From assembly GCA_934394545.1 (NCBI GenBank), contig CAKRRG010000033.1, forward strand, positions 1 through 31,085: DNA of 31,085 nt. The letters are read 5' to 3'. Positions 1-10,456 of this stretch are shown here, one piece after another; within the stretch, counting starts at the first letter, position 1, and each line of letters starts with the position of its first letter. The stretch comes from an uncultured Blautia sp. GTDB taxonomy: Bacteria > Bacillota > Clostridia > Lachnospirales > Lachnospiraceae. The notes under the pieces are model-generated. The model made no database searches. It saw only the letters and a program-made list of their open reading frames with translations, and had not been told where the DNA came from. Both the position numbers and the translations under genes were made by a program.

Positions 1-93
<93 letters not shown>

Positions 94-264
94 AGTGTTT
101 GATGCACTCAAGACAACCAACTAGCTTAGTTATCTCTCGTCATTACTGTTATAAAAAGTTCATTCTTTTGAATGATGATTCGTTAAGAATTTTCGAGAAT
201 CGTATGTGTTTCACTGTTTAGTTATCAAGGTTGTTTGCTATCATTTCTTTGTGACAGCTTGTTT

Positions 265-293
265 ATTTTACCTCATCTCTTTTCGTTTGTCAA
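265..293 (-). promoter_or_regulatory. rRNA operon promoter P2 (proximal)
   Basis: On the minus strand the -35 TTGACA (288-293) is followed by a 17-bp spacer and the -10 TAAAAT (265-270). Transcription would start near 258, giving a leader of about 165 nt before the mature 16S 5' end. A-tracts directly upstream look like an UP element. Confidence 0.85.
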
Positions 294-297
294 GAAC

Positions 298-415
298 TTT
301 TTTAAAGTTTTTTCAAACTTTTTTGATGAAGTTTTTCGTCTCGTTGACGACTTATCTACTTTATCATAAGTATTAAGTTTTGTCAACTACTTTTTTGATT
401 TTTTTAAAGTTTTTT
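298..415. repeat. Exact 16-bp direct repeat upstream of each rRNA promoter (UP-element-like A-tracts)
   Basis: The plus-strand sequence ttttttaaagtttttt occurs at 298-313 and again at 400-415. On the minus strand each copy lies just upstream of a TTGACA -35 box (288-293 and 381-386). The positions and A-tract composition fit alpha-CTD-binding UP elements. That role is inferred from position. Confidence 0.6.
358..386 (-). promoter_or_regulatory. rRNA operon promoter P1 (distal)
   Basis: The -35 TTGACA (381-386) is separated by 17 bp from the -10 TAAAGT (358-363). A TGA precedes the -10, giving an extended -10 arrangement. With P2 it forms the tandem pair typical of Firmicute rRNA operons. Confidence 0.8.
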
Positions 416-434
416 ATCTTTTCAAAAAATCAAA

Positions 435-522
435 CGGAGAAGGAGGGATTTGAACCCTCGCGCCGCGTTAGCGACCTATACCCTTAGCAGGGGCACCTCT
501 TCGGCCTCTTGAGTACTTCTCC
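435..522 (-). tRNA. tRNA-Ser, anticodon GCU
   Basis: The minus strand folds as a class II tRNA of 88 nt. A 7-bp acceptor stem pairs GGAGAAG (5' end at 522) with CTTCTCC, followed by discriminator G at 435. The anticodon loop CTGCTAA has anticodon GCT. There is a long variable arm, and the T-loop contains GTTCAAATC. CCA is not encoded. It reads AGC/AGU serine codons. It lies upstream of the rRNA promoters, behind its own promoter (585-613), and a T-rich stretch follows it. Confidence 0.96.
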
Positions 523-584
523 AGTCTCCGAACTATTTAACAAATGTTAAATTGTGGAGTGCGCGTTTTCGTAACGCATGTGTT

Positions 585-613
585 ATTATACTTAAAAGTA
601 TCCTCGTTGTCAA
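585..613 (-). promoter_or_regulatory. Consensus promoter of tRNA-Ser
   Basis: A perfect TTGACA (608-613), 17-bp spacer and perfect TATAAT (585-590) lie on the minus strand, about 60 bp upstream of the tRNA 5' end. The match to the vegetative sigma consensus is full in both hexamers. Read-through into the rRNA operon is possible because no strong hairpin terminator separates them. Confidence 0.9.
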
Positions 614-640
614 CAGCTTTTTTTAATTTTTTCTATTTTT

Positions 641-1360
641 TTATCTTTCTTTTACATTGGCCTGAATAGTCTCTTCGATTCTTCTTTTTACCTCTGCTGC
701 AATCTCTGTTGACTTCATATCTTTATACTCTTCATATTCCATAGGCGGCAGGAAATGAATCTGGACATCCAACATTTTTGCTGATCCGGTATCAAACGCT
801 TTATAGCAATCAATTAATGCCACCGGTACAATGGGACATTTTGCTTTCATTGCAGCTTTAAAACTTCCACCTTTAAATTCCTGCGGATGATTTCCGTTTT
901 TACTTCTGGTTCCCTCAGCAAAAATAAGATAATTTCTTCCTGATTTTACTTCTTTGGTTACATTTATAATCACTTGCATGGACTGCTTAATATCCTCTCT
1001 GTCAATAAGAAAGGCCTTCATACATGTAAATACTTGTTTTAGAAATGGCACATTTCCCACTTCCTTCTTAGCTACTACTGAAAAAGGTACCGGACACACT
1101 TCCATAATAGCAAGTACATCATATAAGCCCTGATGATTCGGGTAAAATATAAAACCATTTTGTGAAGGAATATTTTCTACACCATGTGCGTCAATGTGGA
1201 GATTACCGCCACGATTAGCCGCATGATCTATTTTTTTCAGCATGGCATAGCGTTGCTCCTCTGTATACTTGTCAACATGTGCAGCGTACCAATTCAGCAT
1301 AATCCAGTAATACGGTACAAACAGGATGTTTTTTAATACCATCACGATAATTCTCTTCAT
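641..1360 (-). CDS. plsC: 1-acyl-sn-glycerol-3-phosphate acyltransferase (PlsC family)
   Basis: The enzyme acylates lysophosphatidic acid to phosphatidic acid at the membrane, in phospholipid synthesis. The 239-residue protein is a normal length for the family. It shows the catalytic NHxxxxD block (H76, D81), the FAEGTRS phosphate-binding block (E149-R152) and the later VPVAL block. The hydrophobic N-terminus (about residues 5-23) fits a membrane anchor. The ATG at 1360 has a good AAGGAGG ribosome-binding site upstream. A strong terminator (1403-1441) separates it from the gyrBA-lipoprotein unit, and I see no clear promoter in the 40 bp that remain. Expression may therefore depend on read-through or on an unrecognised promoter. 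Confidence 0.92.
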   Translation of the reverse strand: MKRIIVMVLKNILFVPYYWIMLNWYAAHVDKYTEEQRYAMLKKIDHAANRGGNLHIDAHGVENIPSQNGFIFYPNHQGLYDVLAIMEVCPVPFSVVAKKEVGNVPFLKQVFTCMKAFLIDREDIKQSMQVIINVTKEVKSGRNYLIFAEGTRSKNGNHPQEFKGGSFKAAMKAKCPIVPVALIDCYKAFDTGSAKMLDVQIHFLPPMEYEEYKDMKSTEIAAEVKRRIEETIQANVKER

Positions 1361-1388
1361 TGTTATAGCCTCCTTTTGGGTTGATTTA

Positions 1389-1402
1389 AGCGAATATTCG
1401 CT
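1389..1402. other. Perfect 14-bp palindrome in the plsC leader
   Basis: AGCGAATATTCGCT is fully self-complementary. It sits between the T-run of the upstream terminator and the plsC ribosome-binding site. It could be an operator half-site pair or a small hairpin. It does not match the FapR operator as I remember it, and no regulator is identified. Confidence 0.5.
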
Positions 1403-1441
1403 AAAAAGGCCACTGCAAGATTCTTTTATCCTGCAGCAGCC
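1403..1441 (-). terminator. Rho-independent terminator after the lipoprotein gene
   Basis: A 14-bp stem (1428-1441 with 1408-1421, three G-U pairs) has a 6-nt loop and is followed by five Ts on the minus strand (1407-1403). It closes the gyrB-gyrA-lipoprotein unit. Confidence 0.85.
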
Positions 1442-1449
1442 TCTCCTTT

Positions 1450-2010
1450 CTACTCTGTGCCCAGCTTATTTGCAATTTTTTCCTCATATCCTGGATTCTT
1501 TTTTATAAAGACATTATATTCTTTCGTATAACTCTTATAAGAATCTGTTGTCATAAATTTTGCATAATCTGTGGCAGCCTGAGTCCTGAGCTCATCTGTA
1601 ATCTCAGATGGTGACATTACATAGTATTTGCCATCCTTCTTTTCCACCATATAGGTTCCTACACAAGGATATTCTTGATCATTTTCCAATATCAGATTAT
1701 AAATAATATAAACATAAATATAATCCCCGTTCTCGGAAAGCTTATCACATTGTATCACTTTCACCTTACTTGGCTTATGAGCTGCAAAATATTTCAGCGT
1801 AGCATCAATTTCGCTTTGAAGAAGCTCATTGGTATCCTTATCATCCTGATAATAACACTTTTTAACCTTCTTTTCGCTTCCATTCACATAATTCTTTATG
1901 AGAGCTTCTACTACTCCCTCCGGCGATTTATGATTTACGCCACATCCGGACATTGCCAGAAGAATCATTATGGCAATGCCCAGTATTAATATTCTGGTTT
2001 TCTTTTTCAT
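1450..2010 (-). CDS. Predicted lipoprotein, function unknown
   Basis: This is a 186-residue protein with a classic lipoprotein signal: basic MKKK, a hydrophobic core, and a lipobox-like AMSGC with the acylation cysteine at C23. The mature part is predicted to be an outer-face membrane-anchored domain. It begins with SPEGVVEALIKNYVNG, a pattern seen in NTF2-like/DUF4878-type small lipoproteins, but I cannot assign a family firmly. The gene starts 15 bp after gyrA and is followed by a terminator, so it is probably the last gene of the gyrBA transcript. The ribosome-binding site (AAAGGA) is about 11 nt from the ATG, which is rather far. A link with gyrase beyond co-transcription is not indicated. 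Confidence 0.8.
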   Translation of the reverse strand: MKKKTRILILGIAIMILLAMSGCGVNHKSPEGVVEALIKNYVNGSEKKVKKCYYQDDKDTNELLQSEIDATLKYFAAHKPSKVKVIQCDKLSENGDYIYVYIIYNLILENDQEYPCVGTYMVEKKDGKYYVMSPSEITDELRTQAATDYAKFMTTDSYKSYTKEYNVFIKKNPGYEEKIANKLGTE

Positions 2011-2025
2011 AGTTCACAGATTCCT

Positions 2026-4578
2026 TTATTCTTCATCATTTGCGTCCTGTGAATCCTCTTGTCCTAAAACCGCTTCTGTTTCCTCAGCCGGATCCTCACT
2101 GCTGCCCTTATCTGTGCTTTCTTCTGCCTTCTCGCGTACCTTGGCAAGACTTGCCACAGTAACACCTTCGTCCAGATTAATCAGTTTCACACCTGAAGTA
2201 ATCCTTCCAAGGATTGAAATTCCGGCACAGGTAATACGAATAATGATTCCCTCTGTAGTAATCATCATAATCTCGTTATCTTCATTAACAGCTTTTGCGC
2301 CGATCACATTACCGGTTTTCTCGGTGATCTTGTAACACTTCACACCCTTACCACCACGATTTTGGCAAGTAAATTCACTCATAGCGGTACGTTTACCCAT
2401 ACCATTCTCAGATACTACAAGCAGATAATCTCCCTGGGAATTCAGCTGCATTGCCACAATTTCATCGCCTGTATCAAGATTCATGCCGCGAACACCCATG
2501 GAACTTCTTCCTGTACTTCTTACATCCGTTTCCTTAAAGCGTATACACATACCATCCTTGGTTACCAGTATAACATCTTTCGTGTTGTCGGTAGCCTTAA
2601 CTTCAATCAGTTCATCATCATCACGAAGTGTAATCGCAACAAGACCTGTCTTACGAACATTCGCATACTCCTCCATCGGAGTCTTCTTCACAAGACCAGA
2701 CTTCGTTGCCATTATAAGATATTTACCCTTTTCAAAATTGCGCATAGGAATAACAGCTGTGATACGTTCGCCAGGCATAAGCTGCAGAAGATTAACAATT
2801 GCCGTTCCTCTTGCAGTTCTTCCTGCTTCTGGAATTTCGTATGCTTTCATTCTGTATACACGTCCTGTGTTGGTAAAGAACATCAGATAATGATGTGTGG
2901 TAGTCATAAGCAGTTCTTCGATATAATCGTCATCAATCGTCTGCATTCCCTTAATTCCACGTCCACCACGATTCTGACTACGGAAATTATCTACAGTCAT
3001 TCGCTTAATGTATCCAAGCTTTGTCATAGTAATTACTGCGTTTTCTCTTGGAATCAGATCTTCTGTTGAAAGATCATATACGTCATATCCAATGGCAGTT
3101 CTTCTCTCATCACCGAATTTATCAGCAATTGCAAGAATCTCTTCTCTTACCACGCGAAGAAGAAGATTTCTGTCTGCAAGAATTGCCAGGAATTTACGGA
3201 TTTTCTCCTCTAATTCTGCATATTCAGCTTCCAGTTTCTCTCTTTCCAAACCGGTAAGAGCTCTCAAGCGCATATCTACAATAGCCTGAGCCTGTACATC
3301 TGTCAGTTCAAATCTGTCTATCAATTCCTGCTTCGCGATCTGAACATTGCGGGCAGCACGAATAATCCGGATAACCTCATCTATATTATCCAGAGCCTTT
3401 AATAGACCTTCTAAAATATGAGCACGCTCCTGCGCTTTATTCAGGTCATATCTGGTTCTTCTGGTAACAACATCTTCCTGGTGCGCAAGATAATGCTCAA
3501 GAAGCTCCTTCAGATTCAAAACCTTCGGAACCAGACTGTCACCCTGAGGAACCACACAAAGCATAATAACCCCAAAGGTATCCTGTAACTGTGTATGCTT
3601 GTATAACTGATTTAATACAACATTTGCATTGGCATCCTTGCGGAGATCAATACAGATACGCATTCCCTCACGGCTTGAATGATCGTTCAGGTCTGTAATT
3701 CCATCAATTTTTTTGTCACGGACAAGCTCTGCAATTTTCTCAATCAGACGGGCTTTATTTACCAGATAGGGAAGCTCGGTAACAATGATACGTGACTTTC
3801 CATTTGGCAATGTTTCAATATTGGATACAGCACGCACACGGATCTTGCCCCTTCCTGTACGATATGCCTCCTCAATTCCTCTTCTTCCAAGAATGGTGGC
3901 TCCTGTAGGAAAATCAGGTCCCTTTACAACATCAAGCAGCTCTTCGATGGTCGTCTCTCTCTGCTCCTCGATTGTATTATCAATAATTTTTACAACAGCA
4001 TTAATAACCTCACGAAGGTTGTGCGGAGGAATGTTAGTAGCCATACCTACTGCAATACCTGTAGTGCCATTTACCAGAAGATTAGGAAAACGAGAAGGAA
4101 GCACCTTAGGCTCTCTCTCTGTTTCATCAAAGTTCGGCTGAAAATCCACAGTATCTTTATTAATATCTGCAAGCATCTCCATGGAAATCTTGCTAAGACG
4201 GGCCTCCGTGTATCGCATTGCAGCCGCGCCATCACCATCTACAGAACCGAAGTTTCCATGTCCGTCAACCAACGGATAACGGAAAGACCAGTCCTGAGCC
4301 ATATTTACAAGTGCTCCGTAAATAGAGCTGTCACCATGAGGATGATATTTACCCATAGTATCACCAACGATACGGGCGCATTTACGATGCGGCTTATCCG
4401 GACCGTTGTTCAATTCGATCATAGAATACAGCACTCTACGCTGTACCGGCTTTAAACCATCTCTTACATCTGGTAGTGCTCTTGATGCAATAACGCTCAT
4501 GGCATATTCGATGTAAGATTCTTTCATGGTTTTCTCCAGATCCACTTCATGAACCTGATCAAAAATCTTGTCATCCAT
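2026..4578 (-). CDS. gyrA: DNA gyrase subunit A
   Basis: The cutting and rejoining subunit of gyrase, which introduces negative supercoils. The 850-residue length is normal. The N-terminal winged-helix region carries the QRDR ([10 protein letters not shown], residues 79-88) and the catalytic tyrosine Y123 in [10 protein letters not shown]. The C-terminal beta-pinwheel has a GyrA-box variant QNRGGRG and a second, late QNRGGKG. The last ~40 residues are an acidic tail. At the E. coli D87-equivalent position the residue is Gly88, while the S83-equivalent Ser84 is kept. Start ATG at 4578 has GGGGAG upstream and lies 15 bp after gyrB, so the pair is co-transcribed. The reading frame is intact. Confidence 0.98.
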   Translation of the reverse strand: MDDKIFDQVHEVDLEKTMKESYIEYAMSVIASRALPDVRDGLKPVQRRVLYSMIELNNGPDKPHRKCARIVGDTMGKYHPHGDSSIYGALVNMAQDWSFRYPLVDGHGNFGSVDGDGAAAMRYTEARLSKISMEMLADINKDTVDFQPNFDETEREPKVLPSRFPNLLVNGTTGIAVGMATNIPPHNLREVINAVVKIIDNTIEEQRETTIEELLDVVKGPDFPTGATILGRRGIEEAYRTGRGKIRVRAVSNIETLPNGKSRIIVTELPYLVNKARLIEKIAELVRDKKIDGITDLNDHSSREGMRICIDLRKDANANVVLNQLYKHTQLQDTFGVIMLCVVPQGDSLVPKVLNLKELLEHYLAHQEDVVTRRTRYDLNKAQERAHILEGLLKALDNIDEVIRIIRAARNVQIAKQELIDRFELTDVQAQAIVDMRLRALTGLEREKLEAEYAELEEKIRKFLAILADRNLLLRVVREEILAIADKFGDERRTAIGYDVYDLSTEDLIPRENAVITMTKLGYIKRMTVDNFRSQNRGGRGIKGMQTIDDDYIEELLMTTTHHYLMFFTNTGRVYRMKAYEIPEAGRTARGTAIVNLLQLMPGERITAVIPMRNFEKGKYLIMATKSGLVKKTPMEEYANVRKTGLVAITLRDDDELIEVKATDNTKDVILVTKDGMCIRFKETDVRSTGRSSMGVRGMNLDTGDEIVAMQLNSQGDYLLVVSENGMGKRTAMSEFTCQNRGGKGVKCYKITEKTGNVIGAKAVNEDNEIMMITTEGIIIRITCAGISILGRITSGVKLINLDEGVTVASLAKVREKAEESTDKGSSEDPAEETEAVLGQEDSQDANDEE

Positions 4579-4593
4579 ATTGTTTTATCTCCC

Positions 4594-6645
<2,052 letters not shown>

Positions 6646-6679
6646 TTAAAAGCCATTTGCGAATGCAAAAAAAACAACC

Positions 6680-6722
6680 AAAAAACGGCGTATTTTCAAC
6701 GAATATCCGTCAAAAATACGCC
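6680..6722 (-). terminator. Terminator after rsmI
   Basis: A perfect 10-bp stem GGCGTATTTT (6713-6722) pairs with 6687-6696. A 16-nt loop separates the arms, and a T-run (6685-6680) follows on the minus strand. It ends the holB-ricT-trmN-rsmI unit. Confidence 0.85.
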
Positions 6723-6734
6723 TTATCACACACT

Positions 6735-7580
6735 TTATTTTAATTCCAGTAAAGCCTGGTAAATATCCCTTTTCGTAACGCCCCGATCTTTTGCAACTAT
6801 TTTCATTGCCTCTTTACGCGCAATCCCCTGGTTCTCATAAATTGCCATATGTTCCTCAATAGAAATATCTCTCCAGGACTCCTGTGACTCCTGTTCCATT
6901 TCTTTGCGGCTTTTTCCCTCGATCACCAAAACACATTCTCCAAGTGGCTTCTGATCCTGGTAAAAAGTAATCAGCTCCTGAATAGTTGTCTGAAAGGCCG
7001 TCTCATGCTTCTTTGTCAGTTCCCGGCAAAGAGTCATTTTACGGTTTCCAAGAGCATGGTACAATTCTTCTAAAGTACCAACCAGGTGATGAGGTGCTTC
7101 ATAAAGGATAATCGTGCGGGTTTCGCTCTTTAATTCTTCCAGTATTGCCTTACGCTCTTTTTTATCCGGAGGAAAAAAAGCTTCAAAGGCAAACCTGCGT
7201 GTTGATAAGCCAGACAAAGTCAGAGCCGTAATACAGGCTGCAGGACCAGGAAGAGAAGTTACTTCAATGCCTGCCTCATAGCACATAGCTGCCAATACCT
7301 CTCCGGGATCAGAAATCCCAGGAGTTCCGGCATCTGTGATCAATGCAATATTCTGCCCTTCTCTCATTTTCTCAATGAGAGTGTAAGCCTTCTCCACCTT
7401 GTTATACTCATGATAACTGGTCATTGGCGTTTTTATGTCAAAATGATTGAGAAGCTTAATACTGTTGCGGGTATCTTCCGCAGCAATCAGATCCACCTCC
7501 TTCAAAATCCGAAGAACACGAAGTGTGATATCCTCCAGATTTCCTATAGGTGTGGCACATAAATATAATTTACCACTCAT
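6735..7580 (-). CDS. rsmI: 16S rRNA (cytidine-1402-2'-O)-methyltransferase
   Basis: RsmI methylates the 2'-O of C1402 in the decoding centre of 16S rRNA, using SAM. The 281-residue protein shows the tetrapyrrole-methylase-fold motifs: LCATPIGNLEDIT at the N-terminus, the EDTRN motif, ITDAGTPGISDPG, and LPGPAACITAL. The C-terminal helical region (about residues 230-281) is typical of the long RsmI form. Start ATG at 7580 has a GGGAG site upstream. It is the last gene of the holB-ricT-trmN-rsmI cluster, matching B. subtilis yabC (rsmI). The small GIY-YIG gene yazA, which separates the two genes there, is missing here. Confidence 0.96.
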   Translation of the reverse strand: MSGKLYLCATPIGNLEDITLRVLRILKEVDLIAAEDTRNSIKLLNHFDIKTPMTSYHEYNKVEKAYTLIEKMREGQNIALITDAGTPGISDPGEVLAAMCYEAGIEVTSLPGPAACITALTLSGLSTRRFAFEAFFPPDKKERKAILEELKSETRTIILYEAPHHLVGTLEELYHALGNRKMTLCRELTKKHETAFQTTIQELITFYQDQKPLGECVLVIEGKSRKEMEQESQESWRDISIEEHMAIYENQGIARKEAMKIVAKDRGVTKRDIYQALLELK

Positions 7581-7657
7581 TTTTATCTCCCTTCTGCAAT
7601 CATCTATGCTACTTACTCATTTCCCAATAGCAGCTTATCAGGACTTGCTTGATTCCG

Positions 7658-8398
7658 TTAGATCATATCATACAGTTCCAGAATATCTCTGGTATAAATC
7701 CCCGGTTTCTCATACACGATCAGCGGTCTTTCCACAGTAACACGGGGATTACCGCCCTTTAAAGCCTCTATAAGCACCATATTCGGCTCTCTGTCAATAT
7801 AAGGATAAACAAGCTGCATGCGCTTAGGCTCCAGCTTATATTTCGTCAGAACATTCATAATTTCAGTGAGTCTGAACGGTCTGTGTACCATGTAGAAACG
7901 TCCTCTGTCTCCAAGTAGCTTTGATGCCTGACTTACCACATCCTCCAATGTACAAAGAATCTCATGTCTTGCAATAGCTTTCGGCATATGAGGATTCGTC
8001 AGCCCATGCTGTCCTATCATATAAGGCGGATTGCATGTAACAACATGAAAAGAAGCTGCCCCGAAAATGCTGACAGCCTCTTTAATATCACCTTGTCTGA
8101 TGCTGACCCTGTCCTCCAGGTTATTATATTTCACACTTCTTGCAGCCATTTCGGCGCATTCCTCCTGAATCTCCAAGCCTGTAAAATATTCTCCCTGGGT
8201 CTTGGAAGCAAGAAGTACCGGAATAATACCGGTTCCGGTTCCCATATCAAGAACCGACTCTCCCTTCTTTACTCTGGCAAATCCTGATAACAGAACAGCG
8301 TCCATACCAAAGCAGAATTTCTGGGGATCCTGGATAATATAATACCCATTCTGCAGATCATCTACCCGTTCATTCTCCTTCACAAGATCATTAATCAT
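7658..8398 (-). CDS. tRNA1(Val) (adenine-N6)-methyltransferase-like protein (YabB/TrmN6 family)
   Basis: A SAM-dependent N6-adenine methyltransferase of 246 residues. Motif I VLDMGTGTGIIP (residues 49-60) binds SAM, and the catalytic NPPY (N123-Y126) is that of N6-adenine enzymes. The E. coli family member TrmN6 modifies A37 of tRNA1(Val), so a tRNA substrate is likely but not proven for Firmicute homologues. The N-terminal DDLQNGYYIIQDPQKFCFGMDAVLL block is characteristic of this family. The start overlaps the ricT stop by 8 bp, indicating translational coupling. Position and order match B. subtilis yabB. Confidence 0.9.
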   Translation of the reverse strand: MINDLVKENERVDDLQNGYYIIQDPQKFCFGMDAVLLSGFARVKKGESVLDMGTGTGIIPVLLASKTQGEYFTGLEIQEECAEMAARSVKYNNLEDRVSIRQGDIKEAVSIFGAASFHVVTCNPPYMIGQHGLTNPHMPKAIARHEILCTLEDVVSQASKLLGDRGRFYMVHRPFRLTEIMNVLTKYKLEPKRMQLVYPYIDREPNMVLIEALKGGNPRVTVERPLIVYEKPGIYTRDILELYDMI

Positions 8399-9290
8399 TT
8401 AATTTGGAATCTCCCTTTTTATCTTCCAGATCCTGCAGTTCTTTTAATTCCTGTTCAGATACCTTAACTTTCTTCTTTCTGGCACGGAATTTCAAATCAC
8501 CTACAGGGAATTCCTGAATCTCTTTCTCATCACCAATCTCTACTACTACCTTTACAAGCTGACGAAGTACATTTACACTCTGTACATTTCCCTGGATTCC
8601 ATCTGGAGTAGTTACTGTGTCTCCCACTCCCGGAAGTCTGCGGTTCAGCTCCTCATAGGTCTCCTGCTCATTCTTCAGACAACACATCAGTCTTCCGCAT
8701 ACTCCTGATATCTTCGTCTGGTTCAGGGAAAGGTTCTGCTCCTTAGCCATTCTGATGGATACCGGCGCAAACTCTGAAAGATAGGTATGACAACAAAGAC
8801 ATCTGCCGCAGATACCGATTCCTCCAAGGATTTTTGTCTCATCTCTTACACCAATCTGACGAAGCTCAATCCTTGTCTTAAAAATTGCTGCCAGATCTTT
8901 TACCAGCTGACGAAAATCGATTCTGCCATCTGCTGTAAAGTAAAACAACACTTTATTATTATCAAACGTATACTCTGCATCGATCAGTTTCATCTCAAGT
9001 CCATGCTCTCGAATCTTCTTCTGGCATATCTTGAAAGCGTCTCTCTCTCGCTCTCTGTTGTACTTCTCTCTGTCATCATCATCCTTGGTAGCCACTCGAA
9101 GTACTTCCTTCAGCGGATGTACTACCTCGTCATCAGCTACCTCCTTCGGTGCAAGCACCACTTTTCCATACTCAACACCACGAGCAGTCTCCACAATTAC
9201 ATGGTCGCCCGGTCTTACTTTATAGTTCTTCGGATTGAAGTAATAGATTTTACCCACATTCCGAAATCTTACGCCTACTACTTTAGCCAT
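8391..9290 (-). CDS. ricT: PSP1-domain protein RicT (YaaT)
   Basis: In B. subtilis, RicT works with RicA and RicF in a complex that binds [4Fe-4S] clusters, stimulates the Spo0A phosphorelay and affects RNase Y mRNA processing. This protein has 299 residues from the ATG at 9290, with a PSP1 domain in the centre. The cysteine-rich segments CGRCLCC and CGRLMCC supply candidate cluster ligands. The tail is basic, then acidic. I chose MAKVVGVRF at 9290, because it has an AGGGAG site and starts 1 bp after the holB stop. The open frame extends 14 codons further without a site. yabA, next to ricT in B. subtilis, is absent here. Confidence 0.93.
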   Translation of the reverse strand: MAKVVGVRFRNVGKIYYFNPKNYKVRPGDHVIVETARGVEYGKVVLAPKEVADDEVVHPLKEVLRVATKDDDDREKYNRERERDAFKICQKKIREHGLEMKLIDAEYTFDNNKVLFYFTADGRIDFRQLVKDLAAIFKTRIELRQIGVRDETKILGGIGICGRCLCCHTYLSEFAPVSIRMAKEQNLSLNQTKISGVCGRLMCCLKNEQETYEELNRRLPGVGDTVTTPDGIQGNVQSVNVLRQLVKVVVEIGDEKEIQEFPVGDLKFRARKKKVKVSEQELKELQDLEDKKGDSKLND

Positions 9291-9291
9291 T

Positions 9292-10281
9292 CTATTTCTC
9301 CCTGATTGTAAGGAACAGAAGTTCAAGAGCAAGCTCTGTATTTACATTCGCACGCAGTCTGACCTTAGTCTTCTCCAACGCATCCAGAATCTTCTCCAGG
9401 TTCTCATAAGAACGCTGTCTTGCCTGTTCCCTTATATAATTTATTTCCTGTTTAAAAACAAGATTATCAACTTCCCGTGTAGCTTTAAACATTAGTACAT
9501 CACGGAACCAGAACTGGAAAAGGTCAAGATAATCATTGATATTCTGCTTATCATTAGAAAGCTCCTTGATTGCCTCTGTAAGCTCGTACACTTCCATTCC
9601 ATCTGCATTCTTCAGAATGCGAAGGGCATTCTGGGTCATATCAGTAAAATCCTGTGAAGTAGCAGCCTGCTTCGCCTTGCCAATACTTCCATGCGCATAG
9701 GAAGCATCGATCTCTGCCTGATAATCCGGCACATGAAGATGTTCCATCAGATATTTCTTCACCAGACCATCATCTACCACCTTCAGATCCAGGCGTACAC
9801 ATCTGGAACAAATGGTAGGCAGCAGTGCATCTATATTGCTTGTAAGAAGCATGATAACTGCATATTCCGGCGGTTCCTCAATCGTCTTCAGAAGAGCATT
9901 CTGCGCCTGTGCATTCATCAGCTCTGCATTTGCCACAATATAAATCTTGTATGGACTGCAATAAGGCTTGATGTCTACATCATTGATAACCTGTTCCCTG
10001 ATCTCGTCAATTGTAATAACGTTTGGCTTCTCATGGGTTACCATAATAATATCCGGGTGATTCTTACCGATTGCTTTCTTACAGGAATCACAATGTCCGC
10101 AAGGCTCTGTACCACCTTCCTCACACTGTAATGCCATGGCATAGGTTCCTGCCAGTAATTTCTTTCCAGAACCAGGGTCACCTGTAAAAATATACGAATG
10201 GGACACTTTCTCCGTCTTTATGGCATTCTGCAAATGTCTGATTATTTCTTCATGTCCTATAATGTCGTTAAACCCTAACAT
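9292..10281 (-). CDS. holB: DNA polymerase III delta' subunit
   Basis: The clamp-loader subunit that, with DnaX and delta, loads the DnaN ring. The protein has 329 residues. Its AAA+ N-terminus has a degenerate P-loop GDPGSGKK (K in place of S/T, usual for delta', which does not hydrolyse ATP). A four-cysteine zinc module follows at C53, C61, C64 and C67. ALLKTIEEPP and the SRC arginine-finger motif are also present. I prefer the ATG at 10281, since GAGGTG sits 6 nt upstream. A GTG at 10290 is possible but overlaps that site. It is the first gene of the holB-ricT-trmN-rsmI unit. The tmk-yaaQ-yaaR genes that precede holB in B. subtilis are not here. Confidence 0.95.
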   Translation of the reverse strand: MLGFNDIIGHEEIIRHLQNAIKTEKVSHSYIFTGDPGSGKKLLAGTYAMALQCEEGGTEPCGHCDSCKKAIGKNHPDIIMVTHEKPNVITIDEIREQVINDVDIKPYCSPYKIYIVANAELMNAQAQNALLKTIEEPPEYAVIMLLTSNIDALLPTICSRCVRLDLKVVDDGLVKKYLMEHLHVPDYQAEIDASYAHGSIGKAKQAATSQDFTDMTQNALRILKNADGMEVYELTEAIKELSNDKQNINDYLDLFQFWFRDVLMFKATREVDNLVFKQEINYIREQARQRSYENLEKILDALEKTKVRLRANVNTELALELLFLTIREK

Positions 10282-10356
10282 CGGAATCACCTCACCCTAT
10301 CTTTTCGCTATTGTAAAAGCTACTCTATACAGCTCTTATACAGCTTATTTTTTATA

Positions 10357-10375
10357 AATACAATTTAATTGTATT
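10357..10375. promoter_or_regulatory. Palindrome at the holB transcription start (possible operator)
   Basis: Nine-bp perfect arms (aatacaatt / aattgtatt) flank one central base. Relative to the promoter at 10383-10412 it would cover about +1 to +19. It could be a repressor site or a 5' mRNA hairpin. Confidence 0.5.
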
Positions 10376-10382
10376 CTCTTTA

Positions 10383-10412
10383 ATTCTATCATGTACGACA
10401 AAATCATGCCAT
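10383..10412 (-). promoter_or_regulatory. holB operon promoter
   Basis: The -10 TAGAAT (10383-10388) is preceded by TGA (extended -10). An ATGGCA -35 (10407-10412) lies 18 bp upstream. The layout closely resembles the gyrB promoter. It sits in the 175-bp gap between the guanylate-kinase-like gene and holB. Confidence 0.65.
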
Positions 10413-10456
10413 AGTTTTTTGTTAAATTATTCTAAAAATACGCATACTTCTATCGC

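Noticed and set aside
298..415. Direct repeats in the rRNA leader as a CRISPR or short tandem array
   Set aside because: There are only two copies, they are low-complexity A/T, and their place upstream of -35 boxes fits promoter elements.
9291..9332. Longer ricT start inside holB
   Set aside because: No ribosome-binding site, and PSP1 proteins of this type normally begin near MAKVVGVRF.
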